Positions 1-9,608 of a stretch of 64,000 nt of DNA are shown one piece after another (positions within the stretch are counted from its first letter, which is position 1; each line of letters starts with the position of its first letter). Location: contig NZ_JACWZY010000027.1 in NCBI RefSeq assembly GCF_014699005.1, positions 56,542-120,541 on the forward strand, in the 5' to 3' direction. Below the pieces are notes generated by a model. It was not told the origin of the DNA. It saw only the letters and a program-made list of their open reading frames with translations, and did no database searches. Both the position numbers and the translations under genes were made by a program. The DNA is from Spirosoma profusum (GTDB lineage Bacteria > Bacteroidota > Bacteroidia > Cytophagales > Spirosomataceae).

Positions 1-177
1 CGAGGTAGTGGCTTAAAACGTACCGACTTCGTTCACTATTCCTGTTTTTGGTACGTATATGTGTTTACTACGTGTGCCGTGTTTTGCAGATTGGGCATAC
101 GTAGCACGTTTTCGGGAGTAGGCTCAACCGACGTAAATGCTACGTTACGTCGGTATGATTACCCATTCAAAATTAGC

Positions 178-735
178 CTAAACAATACCAAGGCGGGCTT
201 GCGCTACCTCCCGCTTCAACCCCCAGATGGCCAACCCATAGAGTAGGGCTACGCATAAGGGAATGAACGTAAAGCGATCATTCGGGAACAAATACCAAAG
301 AGCCGTTGCCAGTAAAGTGCGACCGATGGCATGAATTAGGCAGGTGCGACTGTTGAACAGCCAGCCAATGACCGGCCAGTATAAACTCATCCCAATGGCT
401 AATGCGAGTGGCACCAGCGACTTATTTACGCCCGACGCTGCAATCGTGACCGGCCAACTGAGCATCATAGCGATCAGCGCCGGACCGATTAAGCTTGACA
501 AAGGTGATTTGGTTGTGATACTTGTTTTGAGGGGTTTTTGCAGCGCCAGCCCCAGCGGAAAAATGAGGCCGCTAGCTATGAAAGCCACCAGCATCCACCG
601 ACCGGGAGAAAGCCAGAAGCCGGCGATGCCAAGAGCAAGCCAGTAAAGGGCTCCTGCGGCCGGTAGTGAAATACCACCATTACTTTGAATAAGGAATCGT
701 CGCCGTTCCTGATCGAGTTGTTGGGCAAAGTCCAT
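178..735 (-). CDS. Predicted multi-pass inner-membrane protein
   Basis: This 185-residue protein has a short polar N-terminus (about residues 1-20, rich in Gln, Glu and Arg) followed by about six hydrophobic segments, roughly at residues 25-42, 47-63, 82-100, 106-125, 134-148 and 155-172. It therefore looks like a compact integral membrane protein. The N-terminal pattern (DFAQQLDQERRRFL, then QSNGG) resembles small membrane proteins placed in an uncharacterised DUF7010-like family, but I hold that only loosely. The ATG lies 12 bases after the stop of the upstream cupin gene on the same strand, so the two are probably co-transcribed. No catalytic motif is visible and no function is proposed. 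Confidence 0.75.
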   Translation of the reverse strand: MDFAQQLDQERRRFLIQSNGGISLPAAGALYWLALGIAGFWLSPGRWMLVAFIASGLIFPLGLALQKPLKTSITTKSPLSSLIGPALIAMMLSWPVTIAASGVNKSLVPLALAIGMSLYWPVIGWLFNSRTCLIHAIGRTLLATALWYLFPNDRFTFIPLCVALLYGLAIWGLKREVAQARLGIV

Positions 736-747
736 GAGTGGGTGCGG

Positions 748-1305
748 TTAACGTACCTTGATGGGTTGTGGCGCATTTTTGAAATGCTCGTATTTATTCA
801 GCAGTTTACCAATCCGATACACCACGGGCATAACTACTTTCTTCACAAAACCCGGTATCTCAGTCATATCGTACTCGCTTGCGTAGCGAGTCATCAGGTA
901 AGCTCCGTCGAAGAGTTCGGGTTGAGGTTTGCCGGATTTGTTCTGAGCCGCGTAAATGCTGCTGAGGAAGAAAACAATGGTATTAGCCGGTTTCAGCCAG
1001 GCAGCGCAATGCAGTACGTCGGAGCCGGCGTTCCAGAACCGGTGCGGAACTCCGCGTTTGAACACCAGTGATTCGCCGGGATTCGCGTACTGAACGGGTT
1101 GGTCGGCTATCTGGTAGGCGATACGTCCTTCCAGCACCATAAATCCTTCGTCCTGTAGCCAGTGCGTGTGCATGGGTGGTCCGCTGCCAGGCTGCACAAA
1201 ATTTTCTCCATACAATACGTCGCCGTCTGACTCGTGGCGGATGCCTTTGAAAATGATTTTTTCACCAGTGTGATTTTCGATGGTATGCGGCAATGTGTAG
1301 TTCAT
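748..1305 (-). CDS. Cupin-domain protein
   Basis: The 185-residue product is a single-domain cupin. The first cupin motif is at residues 44-60 (PPMHTHWLQDEGFMVLEG), giving likely metal ligands His46, His48 and Glu53. The second is near residues 77-91 with His88 in GVPHRFWN. A C-terminal extension of about 75 residues, partly hydrophobic (PGFVKKVVMPVVYRIGKLL), goes beyond a minimal cupin. The family includes sugar isomerases, dioxygenases and sensory small-molecule binders, so the substrate cannot be named. It is the first gene of a probable two-gene operon with the membrane protein downstream. The start is the only ATG upstream of the first strand. Confidence 0.8.
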   Translation of the reverse strand: MNYTLPHTIENHTGEKIIFKGIRHESDGDVLYGENFVQPGSGPPMHTHWLQDEGFMVLEGRIAYQIADQPVQYANPGESLVFKRGVPHRFWNAGSDVLHCAAWLKPANTIVFFLSSIYAAQNKSGKPQPELFDGAYLMTRYASEYDMTEIPGFVKKVVMPVVYRIGKLLNKYEHFKNAPQPIKVR

Positions 1306-1354
1306 AATGGTAATTGATTTGTTGTTTCTGTTTTATTGACTGTCTGTTGAAAGA

Positions 1355-2767
1355 CTAATTTGCCCGTTTTATTCTGAAATGGCCCTCAATACGTACGGTA
1401 CCGACCGAACCCTGTTCGTTGAAACCTTCACCTTTTCCGATCTCAAACTTGCCGATAACATAACCGCCCGCTTTGCCAAACTGATAAAACGTAATGCCGC
1501 CAGGGCTAGGATAAACGACCTTCCCGACGTGATAAAAGTGCTTGTAATTCGTTCGGGCTTTCGCGTCAGCCAGATTGAACATGGCTCCTGAACCATCGGG
1601 TGTCCAGGGCATATTCATACCCGAATAGGTAATCATGGAAAGCTCATCCGACTCTACCGGCGGTTGAAGCGACTGAATGGTTACACCCAAGTTGTTTCCG
1701 TCGGCAGTTATTCCACTATTCATGTTCAGCAATTTACCGGCGGGTGTGTTTAGCACCTGAACACCCTGTGGCGAAATTGTATGTACCCATTTGCCGCCAT
1801 TGATGCGATACATTAATCCTTCTTCACCAACGTAGATAGTCGATACCAGCCACAATTCTCCGAAAGGTTTACCGTCGATGGTGGTTGGACCGTTTAATTT
1901 GATACTCACAGCAACCGGATTTCGGGCAGGAACCGTCGCGGGAGCCAGATAAGACGCTTTCCAGATGGCAGGAGTTAACGTACCCAGGCCAGCCAGTTTC
2001 CAGCTACTCACGTCTACCAGTTGCGTGGGCGATTGATACGGCGCAGGCACTTCGGTATCCGTAGTCATGGGTACTAAAAGATTGTCGTCCAGCACCATCA
2101 CCTCAAGACCCAGTTTCTCGCCGGGCTTCACAAAACCAATTTCGGGAAGCAGTTTGGCCCGTTCCAGTATGGCCCAGTCGCTGAAGTGCGTTGTTTCCAC
2201 ACTAACCGTGTGCGCCACGGTGTCTACCTTGCCTTTGGCCGCCAGCATCCAGATACCTTTCTCATTCTGGTAAGCCAGCGCCAGCACCTCGGCCACCGTT
2301 CCCGACAACGTAGCAGGGTCGTACGTAACACGAAGAGTTACAGGTTTTTTGAACGTAACACCGTGTGGTGAAAGTCGAAACGCGTTTCCCAACGACTGTG
2401 GTCCGGTGCTACTAATTGGCTGAATACTAAACTGCTGCGCCGTCTCGACCGCACCAGCCGGTACGTTGATGGTCAGCCGTTTGTCGGCAGAAGTGAGCAT
2501 TCCGCCTGCCGGGCCGATGGTGGTTGTAATGGGGGTTTCCAGCGTTTTTCCTACTGGGTATACCTGACCGGGACGGTTCTGATTTTGGGTCGGTACGTTA
2601 CCTGGCTGCCCAAGCGTTACTACGTCGATCGTTTTCTTGCAGGAAGCCAGCGAAAGCAAAATCAGCAAGCCAAAAAGTAAGGAAGCAGAACGTAGTGACT
2701 GATACGTATTACAACTTATCAGCCGAACGTAGCTAGTGAAAGTTGGGGTTTGTGTGATTGTTTTCAT
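1355..2767 (-). CDS. ZU5-like domain lipoprotein
   Basis: I place the start at the ATG at 2767 (MKTITQTPTF, 470 residues); a longer frame exists only with a TTG start. The N-terminus carries a lipoprotein signal: a hydrophobic run, then LASCKK, so the mature protein should be anchored to the envelope through Cys. Residues about 80-200 contain an IGPAGG...LTI.VPAGAV pattern, a beta-sandwich resembling ZU5 and related surface-protein domains. The C-terminal half is Gly- and Thr-rich, of mixed beta character, and has no recognised enzyme motif. It probably is an outer-membrane or periplasmic surface protein of unknown role. It is followed, after a 63-base gap, by the AraC-type regulator gene upstream on the same strand. 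Confidence 0.7.
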   Translation of the reverse strand: MKTITQTPTFTSYVRLISCNTYQSLRSASLLFGLLILLSLASCKKTIDVVTLGQPGNVPTQNQNRPGQVYPVGKTLETPITTTIGPAGGMLTSADKRLTINVPAGAVETAQQFSIQPISSTGPQSLGNAFRLSPHGVTFKKPVTLRVTYDPATLSGTVAEVLALAYQNEKGIWMLAAKGKVDTVAHTVSVETTHFSDWAILERAKLLPEIGFVKPGEKLGLEVMVLDDNLLVPMTTDTEVPAPYQSPTQLVDVSSWKLAGLGTLTPAIWKASYLAPATVPARNPVAVSIKLNGPTTIDGKPFGELWLVSTIYVGEEGLMYRINGGKWVHTISPQGVQVLNTPAGKLLNMNSGITADGNNLGVTIQSLQPPVESDELSMITYSGMNMPWTPDGSGAMFNLADAKARTNYKHFYHVGKVVYPSPGGITFYQFGKAGGYVIGKFEIGKGEGFNEQGSVGTVRIEGHFRIKRAN

Positions 2768-2830
2768 GACCGTTTGTTTAGCATTTGTTGCGCTACAAAG
2801 GTCCGAAGCACCTACCCCCAAAACTTGTAT

Positions 2831-3652
2831 TTAACGGACATTCTCAAACAGGTGCCCGACAAGTTGACTTTTCCGGTTACGGTATTCGCGGGGAGTTAAA
2901 CCGGTGAACGATTTGAAAGTCTTGTTGAAATGCGACTGGTCGGTAAACTGGCAGGTGTACGCAACCTGCGTGAGCGACAGGGGCGAATGGTGGATTAACT
3001 CAAGAGCGTGCAGGTATTTTTTGTACAGCAGATTTTCCTCAGTGTTCAATCCGGTCAACGCCCGAAGCTTGCGGGATAGCTGCCGGGGCGAATAGCACAG
3101 CAAATCCGCTACCTGAGCCACCGACAACGTACTGTTTGTGTAACCACTGATAAAGCGATTAAAAGCCTGTTCCTGCGCATCGATACGCGTCATTCGCCGG
3201 GTAAAAACATCGGACAAAATCTGTACCCGTTCTGCAAACGTCGATTGATCAGCGAGCTGGTGCCAGAGCGAATTGAGCGACGTATCAACCAGCGTCATAT
3301 CGGTGCAGGAGTCGGCAAAATCGTCGGCAGTAATATTAAACAACCGTTTGACGGCTGTTGTGTGAAGCGCTACGCCAAAGAAAGTCTGATGGCCAGGAAT
3401 CTGCTGTTCAATAGGCTGGGTATTAAATCCATTAATGAAGCAGCGGGGCAGCTGATAGTACTTTTCACCCACCTGCGAATGGATAGAAGCACTGTTGAGA
3501 TTAAAAATGATTTCAACAACGCCCGTCGGAATGATGGTTTCGCTTACGGGAGCTGTGTTACTACGTTCAACCTGCCAAAAACCCTGAATCATATGGCCAA
3601 GGCCCGGCTGTGGTGTTGTATAGTTCGACTGTTCCATTGACAGGGGTAACAT
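2831..3652 (-). CDS. AraC-family transcriptional regulator
   Basis: The 273-residue protein has an N-terminal ligand-sensing part (PGLGHMIQGFWQVER...PTGVVEIIFNLN, typical of DUF6597-type AraC regulators) and a C-terminal double helix-turn-helix from about residue 175 to 262. The second helix-turn-helix has the hallmark TGLTPREYR and QSHFNKTFKSF segments. It should bind DNA and activate or repress nearby genes; the adjacent minus-strand lipoprotein gene is a possible target. Two ATG codons, at 3652 and 3637 (MEQSNY), are both plausible starts. About 120 bases separate it from batD upstream. Confidence 0.85.
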   Translation of the reverse strand: MLPLSMEQSNYTTPQPGLGHMIQGFWQVERSNTAPVSETIIPTGVVEIIFNLNSASIHSQVGEKYYQLPRCFINGFNTQPIEQQIPGHQTFFGVALHTTAVKRLFNITADDFADSCTDMTLVDTSLNSLWHQLADQSTFAERVQILSDVFTRRMTRIDAQEQAFNRFISGYTNSTLSVAQVADLLCYSPRQLSRKLRALTGLNTEENLLYKKYLHALELIHHSPLSLTQVAYTCQFTDQSHFNKTFKSFTGLTPREYRNRKSQLVGHLFENVR

Positions 3653-3771
3653 TTGATACGTAGCATGAAATTGCGCTACGTTTCAGACACGACCAGTGCC
3701 AAATCGGTTGAAACGGAAAAAGTTACCGTTGAAATGAGTTGTCAGGAATATAACCCACTCAACAGCAAGGA

Positions 3772-5226
3772 TTACTTCCTGATAAAAACGACAATCATTC
3801 CCAGAAGCATTATGATAATCAGTACGTTCGCCACCGCCCGAATCAGTGCCGAAACAGGTATCGATTGCTGCGTACTATCCATCGTTTCGATACCGGCGTA
3901 CAGCGAATTTCCGGAGGCAACTACTAGCGGAGCTTCCCCATTTATACCCGCTACGTTCGTAGCTGATACGTCCTTACCCGATGCTGCTACGTCGCCACCG
4001 CCCACCTGCAACCGGAACTGAGGAAGTAACGTATCGTAGCGGGCTTTTTTCGGATCGAAATAAATCCATTGAAAGCGATTAGCCAGCGGTAACGAGCCAT
4101 TCTGATGCGGTACCAGAAAATACGTAAACGTCTTCTGACCAGTTATTTGATGCCCATTATGATTGATAGTGTGCCGCTCTTCGGGTGGAAATATATCGAG
4201 TTCGGCGTTCGGGTTCAGAAGTGTCGGAGCGGATAACGTAGCAATATTTCCTTCGCCCGCAATGGTAAAGGCGTAACGCACACTTTTGCCAATTGCCATA
4301 TGTTGCCGCTCCAGACTTTCCTCCAGCCGAAATTCGCCAACCGGCACCCGACCACGTAGCGGATGTTTAGGCAATAATTTAACAGTAACCTGAACGGGTT
4401 TATTGGCAAACGTAACCATGTCGGTCTTTGGCGATGGTGGTCCGATAACTGGTCGTGGGCGAGCCAGTTGCAGCGACACCGACGGTATACGTAGTGACTG
4501 GTTAGACAGCGGAAAAAAGACCGATTGATAGAGTCGAAATTCCCGAAACTTCTTTCCTTTAATCGTTACTGGAATTGGTTTTAAGTCATTAATTGGCAGA
4601 TTTTCTTCCCAGGCATTAGTCGGGCGAATTTTTTTGGTGATTACCTGCAATTGCCGGTCAAGCGCTACAAAATTGAGGACATAAGGGTAATTATCTGCCA
4701 CGAAAAACGATAAAGTCATGGCAACGCCTTCGCCGGAGAAGATAGTATTCTTCGAGGTACGTAGCGACAAAAAAGCGGCTCCGTTAGGCGTAATATCCTT
4801 GGTAGTCAGCTGGCTACCAGCGACATTCTGGGTTCCGGCTGCCGGTTGTACAACCAGGATTGCTCCTTCAGATTCAACGGTTTTATCATTAACAGTAATC
4901 TTAAATGGAGGCAGCCGAAACCGGCCGGGAGCGCGGGCCTGATAGTTCTGCGTAATAACCTGAGACACTACGTTTTCTCCAGCCACTTCGCTCGACGTAG
5001 TACTCGTCAAAATCCCTTTTTTGGTGAAGCCATCGATGTCTGGAAAGTGGACCGTAGCCCGGGTTTCGCTATTGGGAATGATGACCGAAATCGCAAAGGG
5101 CCGTTCAATCGGAAAAGTAGTTGTTCCTAATTCGATAGATGGGCCATTATCAGACACTTGCGCCAGAGAAACTAGCACATTAAAAAAATATAATACAAAT
5201 GTTTTGCGGAATATTACAAGAAACAT
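3772..5226 (-). CDS. batD: BatD-like protein (aerotolerance family)
   Basis: This 484-residue protein has an N-terminal signal (VLYFFNVLVSLAQ), a long region of beta-sandwich repeats and a single C-terminal membrane helix (ALIRAVANVLIIIMLLGMIV). The pattern near the N-terminus (RPFAISVIIPNSET, YQARAPGRFRLPPFKI) matches the BatD family, periplasmic partners of BatA/BatB von Willebrand proteins. In Bacteroides the bat operon is tied to oxygen tolerance. Here no moxR, batA, batB or batC is present; the gene stands alone between an AraC regulator and a divergent small ORF. Whether an orphan copy works with a bat complex encoded elsewhere is an inference. Confidence 0.75.
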   Translation of the reverse strand: MFLVIFRKTFVLYFFNVLVSLAQVSDNGPSIELGTTTFPIERPFAISVIIPNSETRATVHFPDIDGFTKKGILTSTTSSEVAGENVVSQVITQNYQARAPGRFRLPPFKITVNDKTVESEGAILVVQPAAGTQNVAGSQLTTKDITPNGAAFLSLRTSKNTIFSGEGVAMTLSFFVADNYPYVLNFVALDRQLQVITKKIRPTNAWEENLPINDLKPIPVTIKGKKFREFRLYQSVFFPLSNQSLRIPSVSLQLARPRPVIGPPSPKTDMVTFANKPVQVTVKLLPKHPLRGRVPVGEFRLEESLERQHMAIGKSVRYAFTIAGEGNIATLSAPTLLNPNAELDIFPPEERHTINHNGHQITGQKTFTYFLVPHQNGSLPLANRFQWIYFDPKKARYDTLLPQFRLQVGGGDVAASGKDVSATNVAGINGEAPLVVASGNSLYAGIETMDSTQQSIPVSALIRAVANVLIIIMLLGMIVVFIRK

Positions 5227-5348
5227 TACTAATTTTGAGCAACAAAACAGGCCACAAATCGTTACGAATTAAAGTACCACACCAGGAATAAACCACTCAA
5301 CCTCATTTAATATCCCTGGGTTTCTTTAACCAAAAAAATTACTAGTTT

Positions 5349-5561
5349 ATGCTCTCTATGCTCGAGTACATCAAAACCATCCTTCAGAAGGTGAGTTTTG
5401 ACAAAGGCCTCTTTGAGAAAGAACTAATCAAGGCGATTAAATTACTCATCCCTAAAGAACTAAAGCAGTTGAAACGTTGGTGTTACGCACAATTTGGTAA
5501 GATGTACCGGGTTGTGTTAAACCGATGCTTTACGCGCGTACCGCGTTTACGATTCACATGA
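5349..5561 (+). CDS. Small hypothetical protein, 70 aa
   Basis: A short helical, Lys-rich protein (MLEYIKTILQKVSFDKGLF, then KELKQLKRWCYAQFG). A second ATG four codons in (5358) is an equally good start. The amphipathic helix pattern and the strong terminator just after the stop argue that it is a real, separately transcribed gene. The ORF is divergent from batD, with about 120 bases between the two starts. I recognise no motif that would give a function; the helical, basic nature would fit a small binding or regulatory protein, which is speculation. Confidence 0.55.
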   Translation: MLSMLEYIKTILQKVSFDKGLFEKELIKAIKLLIPKELKQLKRWCYAQFGKMYRVVLNRCFTRVPRLRFT

Positions 5562-5580
5562 CAACATAACGTATCAAGCG

Positions 5581-5612
5581 AGCCCCGGTTGCAAAGCCGG
5601 GGCTTTTTTATT
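5581..5612 (+). terminator. Rho-independent terminator
   Basis: The stem AGCCCCGG (5581-5588) pairs with CCGGGGCT (5597-5604) across an 8-base loop and is followed by a T tract. It lies 20 bases after the small plus-strand ORF and downstream of the minus-strand metallo-hydrolase stop as well, so it ends transcription of the small gene on the plus strand. Confidence 0.85.
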
Positions 5613-5668
5613 TTTAATCGATAGTCGTATCAGGCCCCGACAGCCAGAACCTGCCGGGGCCTAACCTT

Positions 5669-7063
5669 TTACATCACCACCTTCTCCCCCATCGCTGGAA
5701 TTTCGACATGGCGGAAACCAGCGTTGTGCAGATGCTCTTTCCAGATGAGCTGTTTTTCGTATTCGCCGTGAACCAGAAAAACGGTTTTTATTTTCGTAGC
5801 GTCCTGACAGCTTAAAAACTGCAACATTTCCTTGTAATCGCCATGCGCTGAGAAAGAGTCCATGATTTCGATACGGGCAACAACCGGGTAACGTTCGCCG
5901 AAAATTGTCACCTCTTTGTCACCTCGTTTCAACGCACCACCTAAACTGGTTGGAGAGGCATAACCCACCAATAAAATAGTGGTGTTTGGCTTGGTAATGT
6001 TGTTTTTGATGTGGTGTTTGATACGTCCGGCTTCGGCCATACCGGAAGCCGATATGATAATGCACGGCTCTTTACTATCGTTAATGGCTTTCGAATCTTT
6101 TACGTCCGTTACGTAGTGCAGGTTCGGAAAGTTGAACGCGTCGCCATCTTTTTTGATATAGCTCAGAATGCTCGGATTGAAATCTTCCTCATGGTCACGC
6201 ATGACATCGGTAGCCAGCACCGCCATTGGACTGTCGATGTAAACGGGCAGCACCGGCAATCGGCCTTCGCTCGATAGCTGGTCGAGCGCGTAAATCAACT
6301 CCTGCGTCCGGTCGACAGCGAAGGCGGGAATGATGAGTTTTCCGCGATTCTGGACACAGGTTTTCTGGACGATACGTAGCAAATGCGCTTTCACGTCCGG
6401 CTCGGCTTCGTGCAAACGGTCGCCGTAGGTCGATTCGCAGATGATGTAATCGGCTTGTGGAAACGGGTCGGGCGAGCGTAGAATCTTGTCGTCGGGACGA
6501 CCAATGTCGCCACTGAAAAACAGTTTTTTCTCTCCACCGTCTTCCTGAATGGTTAAACTCACAGCGGCACTGCCGAGCAAATGTCCCGCATCGGTCAACA
6601 TTCCCGTTACTTCATCACAGATGACAAATTTTTGACCATATTCAACGGGCCGCATCTGGTCGAGTGCCTTCTGTACATCGTCTTCGTTGTATAGTGCTTC
6701 GAGTTCAGGCTCACCCCGGCGGGTACGACGTTCGTTTACCCGTTCGAGATCGCGCTCCTGAATACGGGCACTATCCATCAGCATGACCTGGCAGAGATCA
6801 ATGGTAGCCGAAGTCGTATAAATCGGGCCGTCGAAACCTTTACGTACCAATCGGGGAATCAGGCCGGTATGATCGATATGGGCATGCGACAGCACCATGT
6901 AATCGACCTGCGCCGGATCGAAACCGAATTGCTGGTTTAGTTCGTCGGTATTGATGCCCTGAAACAGGCCACAATCGAGCAGGATTTGTTTGCCGCTGGC
7001 GGTAGTGAGCAGGTGTTTGCTGCCGGTAACGGTACGGGCAGCGCCAAAAAATTGAATGGTCAT
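5669..7063 (-). CDS. Beta-CASP metallo-beta-lactamase-fold RNA hydrolase
   Basis: The 464-residue product has the full motif set of the CPSF73/YSH1-type beta-CASP branch. Motif 2 is SHAHIDHTG (His60, His62, Asp64, His65), motif 3 is His161 in DAGHLLGS, motif 4 is Asp186 in FSGDIGRP. A beta-CASP insert spans about residues 210-400, followed by His407 in SAHGDY and His432 in VHGE. These proteins are two-zinc ribonucleases with endo- and/or 5'-exonuclease activity that act in RNA processing or decay in the cytoplasm. Length and motifs are normal for the bacterial family. The exact RNA substrate cannot be read from sequence. It is divergent from pbpC. Confidence 0.9.
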   Translation of the reverse strand: MTIQFFGAARTVTGSKHLLTTASGKQILLDCGLFQGINTDELNQQFGFDPAQVDYMVLSHAHIDHTGLIPRLVRKGFDGPIYTTSATIDLCQVMLMDSARIQERDLERVNERRTRRGEPELEALYNEDDVQKALDQMRPVEYGQKFVICDEVTGMLTDAGHLLGSAAVSLTIQEDGGEKKLFFSGDIGRPDDKILRSPDPFPQADYIICESTYGDRLHEAEPDVKAHLLRIVQKTCVQNRGKLIIPAFAVDRTQELIYALDQLSSEGRLPVLPVYIDSPMAVLATDVMRDHEEDFNPSILSYIKKDGDAFNFPNLHYVTDVKDSKAINDSKEPCIIISASGMAEAGRIKHHIKNNITKPNTTILLVGYASPTSLGGALKRGDKEVTIFGERYPVVARIEIMDSFSAHGDYKEMLQFLSCQDATKIKTVFLVHGEYEKQLIWKEHLHNAGFRHVEIPAMGEKVVM

Positions 7064-7163
7064 CGTTTAACGTTTACCGGCGAACCGGACGGGTTTTGTT
7101 GAATGGCTTATTTTAGTACTGTCGGTCAAAAGTAACCGACCAATAAGTGACCCCACAGCTAAC

Positions 7164-7171
7164 TATTTTTG
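7164..7171 (+). promoter_or_regulatory. Putative -7 promoter element for pbpC
   Basis: TATTTTTG matches the Bacteroidota TAnnTTTG element. It overlaps the TTG that would give the longest pbpC frame, so a transcript starting just after it would exclude that codon and favour the ATG at 7199. No convincing TTTG -33 partner is visible at the usual distance. Confidence 0.3.
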
Positions 7172-7198
7172 ATTACACATTTTTTATTACTTGCAGCC

Positions 7199-9568
7199 AT
7201 GCAAGGGCCAATATTGGGAAACGTTCGTGGTATTATCAACCGGATGTGGAAATCACGTGTGGTTAAAACTCTGATTGGCATCGGATTGATTGGTTTTGCC
7301 CTCGATTTTTTCTTTCCCGTCCCAACCAACGTCCCCTACTCGACACTCATTGCCGCTCGGGATGGCTCTATTCTGCACGCTTTTTTGAGCCGCGACGATA
7401 AATGGCGCATGTACGCCGAACTGGACGAAATTACGCCCACGCTTCGCGACGCCATTCTGTTCAAAGAAGACAAATATTTTCGGTATCACCTCGGTTTCAA
7501 CCCGGTAGCGATGTTGCGTGCTACGTTCCGAAACCTGCTCAAAGGGCGTCGTACGTCGGGTGCATCGACCATTACGATGCAGACGGTACGTTTGCTGGAG
7601 CCCCGCGAACGTACCTACGGCAGTAAATTTATCGAGTTGCTACGTGCCATCCAGTTGGAGTTGCACTATTCCAAAGACGAAATTCTGCAACTGTATTTAA
7701 ATCTAATCCCATACGGCAGTAACATCGAAGGGCTCAAATCAGCCTCACTGCTTTATTTCGGTAAACCACCGGTTTTATTGAGTCTGGCCGAAATTACTAC
7801 GTTGACAATCATCCCCAACCGTCCGTCGAGTCTGCGATTGGGGGAACGCAACGCGCTCGTCGTTCAGGAACGTAACAGGTGGCTGACTCGCTTTCGTACG
7901 GCAAATCTCTTTAATGAAACAACCATTACTGACGCCATCGACGAACCCTTAACGGTACGTCGGCGGGCGGCTCCGCAACTAGCTCCGCATTTATCGCGTC
8001 GGCTCCGGGCCAGTTTTCCGGGCGAGCCGGTTATTCATGCTACGTTACGTCCGGCGGTACAGGCGACGGCCGAGCGAATTGTCCAGAATTACGCGAATCG
8101 AATTCGGGCGCTGGGTGTCCACAATGCGGCTGTGCTGGTTGTGGATAATCAAACGCAGGAAGTGGTCAGCTACGTTGGTTCGGCCAATTTCAATGATGTA
8201 TATGACGGAGGCCAGGTCGATGGCGTTCGGGCGGTACGTTCGCCGGGGAGCGCGCTAAAGCCGTTGCTGTACGGGCTGGCCTTCGACGCGGGATTCATCA
8301 CCCCAAAAACCAAACTCGCCGACGTACCAACCAATTTCGCCGGCTACGAACCCGACAACTACGACCGACGTTTCAACGGCCCCGTTACTGCTGAGTTTGC
8401 GTTAGGGAATTCGCTGAATTTGCCTGCTGTGGCATTACTTCACGAAATTGGCGTGACTCCGTTTATTGCGACCCTCCGGCGCGCTAGCTTTTCGACTATA
8501 AAAAAGCAGGCAAAAGGGCTTGGCCTTTCGATGATTCTGGGTGGCTGTGGCGTTACGTTGGAAGAAATGACCCGGCTCTACGTTGGTTTTGCGAATAACG
8601 GTGAGGTGAAACCCTTGCAATTTCGGATGGCTGTTGATGCTACGTTATCACCCAAAAAACAGACTGGAGTTCCCATTCTCTCGCCCGCTGCGGCCTACCT
8701 CGTTACGTACACCCTTACGCAAATCACGCGGCCTGATTTACCAAACAATTTTGACAACAGTTACCATTTACCACGTATCGCGTGGAAAACTGGTACGTCT
8801 TACGGGCGACGAGATGCCTGGAGCATTGGCTATAATCAACGATACACGATTGGCGTTTGGGTGGGCAATTTTTCGGGGGCGGGCGTGGCCGAGCTGAGTG
8901 GTGCCAATACCGCTACGCCCCTGCTGTTTCAGTTATTTAATGCACTTGACGATAACTCATCGAATGGCTGGTTTCGGAATCCGAAAGGGTCGGCGGCCTT
9001 GCAATTGAGTTCACGGCTCATCTGCCCCGAAACGGGCGATATACCGGGTGAGTTTTGCCCAAATCCCGTAACCGATTATTTTATCATGGGCGTGTCGCGG
9101 TATCGGCGTTGTCAGCACCGGAAAGCCGTTTTCACGAACGCAGCCGGTACAATTTCCTACTGCGCTCACTGCCGACCCGATTCAGGTTCGGTACGTCGGT
9201 CGTATCCGAATCTGGCGCCTGAAGTAGCGGCTTTTTATCAGAGCAGTCATGTCCCCTTCGAGCGAATACCTCCGCATAATCCGGTTTGTGAGCGTATTTT
9301 CGGGGGTAGTGAAGGGCCGCTGATTACAAGCCTGAACGAAGGCAGCGAATATTTTATCAATCCGAAACAACCCGCTGAAATGGAGTTGGGTTGCCAGGCG
9401 GCTAACGACGTGCAGGAAGTTTATTGGTACTTGAATGATAAATTATATCGCAAAGCGCTGCCCACCCAAACCGTATTTTTTCGTCCACGACCGGGCCGTC
9501 TAAAAATCTCCTGCGCCGATGACAAAGGGCGTCATAGCGATATGCACGTAGTGGTAAAAAATGAGTAA
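7199..9568 (+). CDS. pbpC: Penicillin-binding protein 1C, bifunctional
   Basis: A class A penicillin-binding protein, 789 residues from the ATG at 7199; another ATG at 7244 is possible. A membrane anchor (TLIGIGLIGFALDFFFP) precedes the glycosyltransferase domain with its catalytic Glu in FKEDKYFRYH (about residue 90), GASTITMQT and YLNLIPYGSNIEG. The transpeptidase domain has SALK (Ser about 351), SLN in GNSLNLP and KTGTS (Lys about 530). The C-terminus is the BiPBP_C-type beta domain typical of PBP1C. It polymerises and cross-links peptidoglycan at the inner-membrane face. pbpC genes often sit beside an alpha-2-macroglobulin gene; here that partner lies 8.8 kb away, beyond the AT-rich block. 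Confidence 0.92.
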   Translation: MQGPILGNVRGIINRMWKSRVVKTLIGIGLIGFALDFFFPVPTNVPYSTLIAARDGSILHAFLSRDDKWRMYAELDEITPTLRDAILFKEDKYFRYHLGFNPVAMLRATFRNLLKGRRTSGASTITMQTVRLLEPRERTYGSKFIELLRAIQLELHYSKDEILQLYLNLIPYGSNIEGLKSASLLYFGKPPVLLSLAEITTLTIIPNRPSSLRLGERNALVVQERNRWLTRFRTANLFNETTITDAIDEPLTVRRRAAPQLAPHLSRRLRASFPGEPVIHATLRPAVQATAERIVQNYANRIRALGVHNAAVLVVDNQTQEVVSYVGSANFNDVYDGGQVDGVRAVRSPGSALKPLLYGLAFDAGFITPKTKLADVPTNFAGYEPDNYDRRFNGPVTAEFALGNSLNLPAVALLHEIGVTPFIATLRRASFSTIKKQAKGLGLSMILGGCGVTLEEMTRLYVGFANNGEVKPLQFRMAVDATLSPKKQTGVPILSPAAAYLVTYTLTQITRPDLPNNFDNSYHLPRIAWKTGTSYGRRDAWSIGYNQRYTIGVWVGNFSGAGVAELSGANTATPLLFQLFNALDDNSSNGWFRNPKGSAALQLSSRLICPETGDIPGEFCPNPVTDYFIMGVSRYRRCQHRKAVFTNAAGTISYCAHCRPDSGSVRRSYPNLAPEVAAFYQSSHVPFERIPPHNPVCERIFGGSEGPLITSLNEGSEYFINPKQPAEMELGCQAANDVQEVYWYLNDKLYRKALPTQTVFFRPRPGRLKISCADDKGRHSDMHVVVKNE

Positions 9569-9608
9569 TTAAATGAATTAGTTTGTCCGGTCATATACTT
9601 ATCGTTTA

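Noticed and set aside
61..246. A possible 61-residue plus-strand gene at the left end
   Set aside because: It runs into the antisense of the membrane-protein gene and shows no protein-like pattern; the stretch is simply rich in TACGT words.
5227..5348. A divergent promoter pair between batD and the small ORF
   Set aside because: No TTTG/TAnnTTTG pair at the expected spacing could be identified on either strand.
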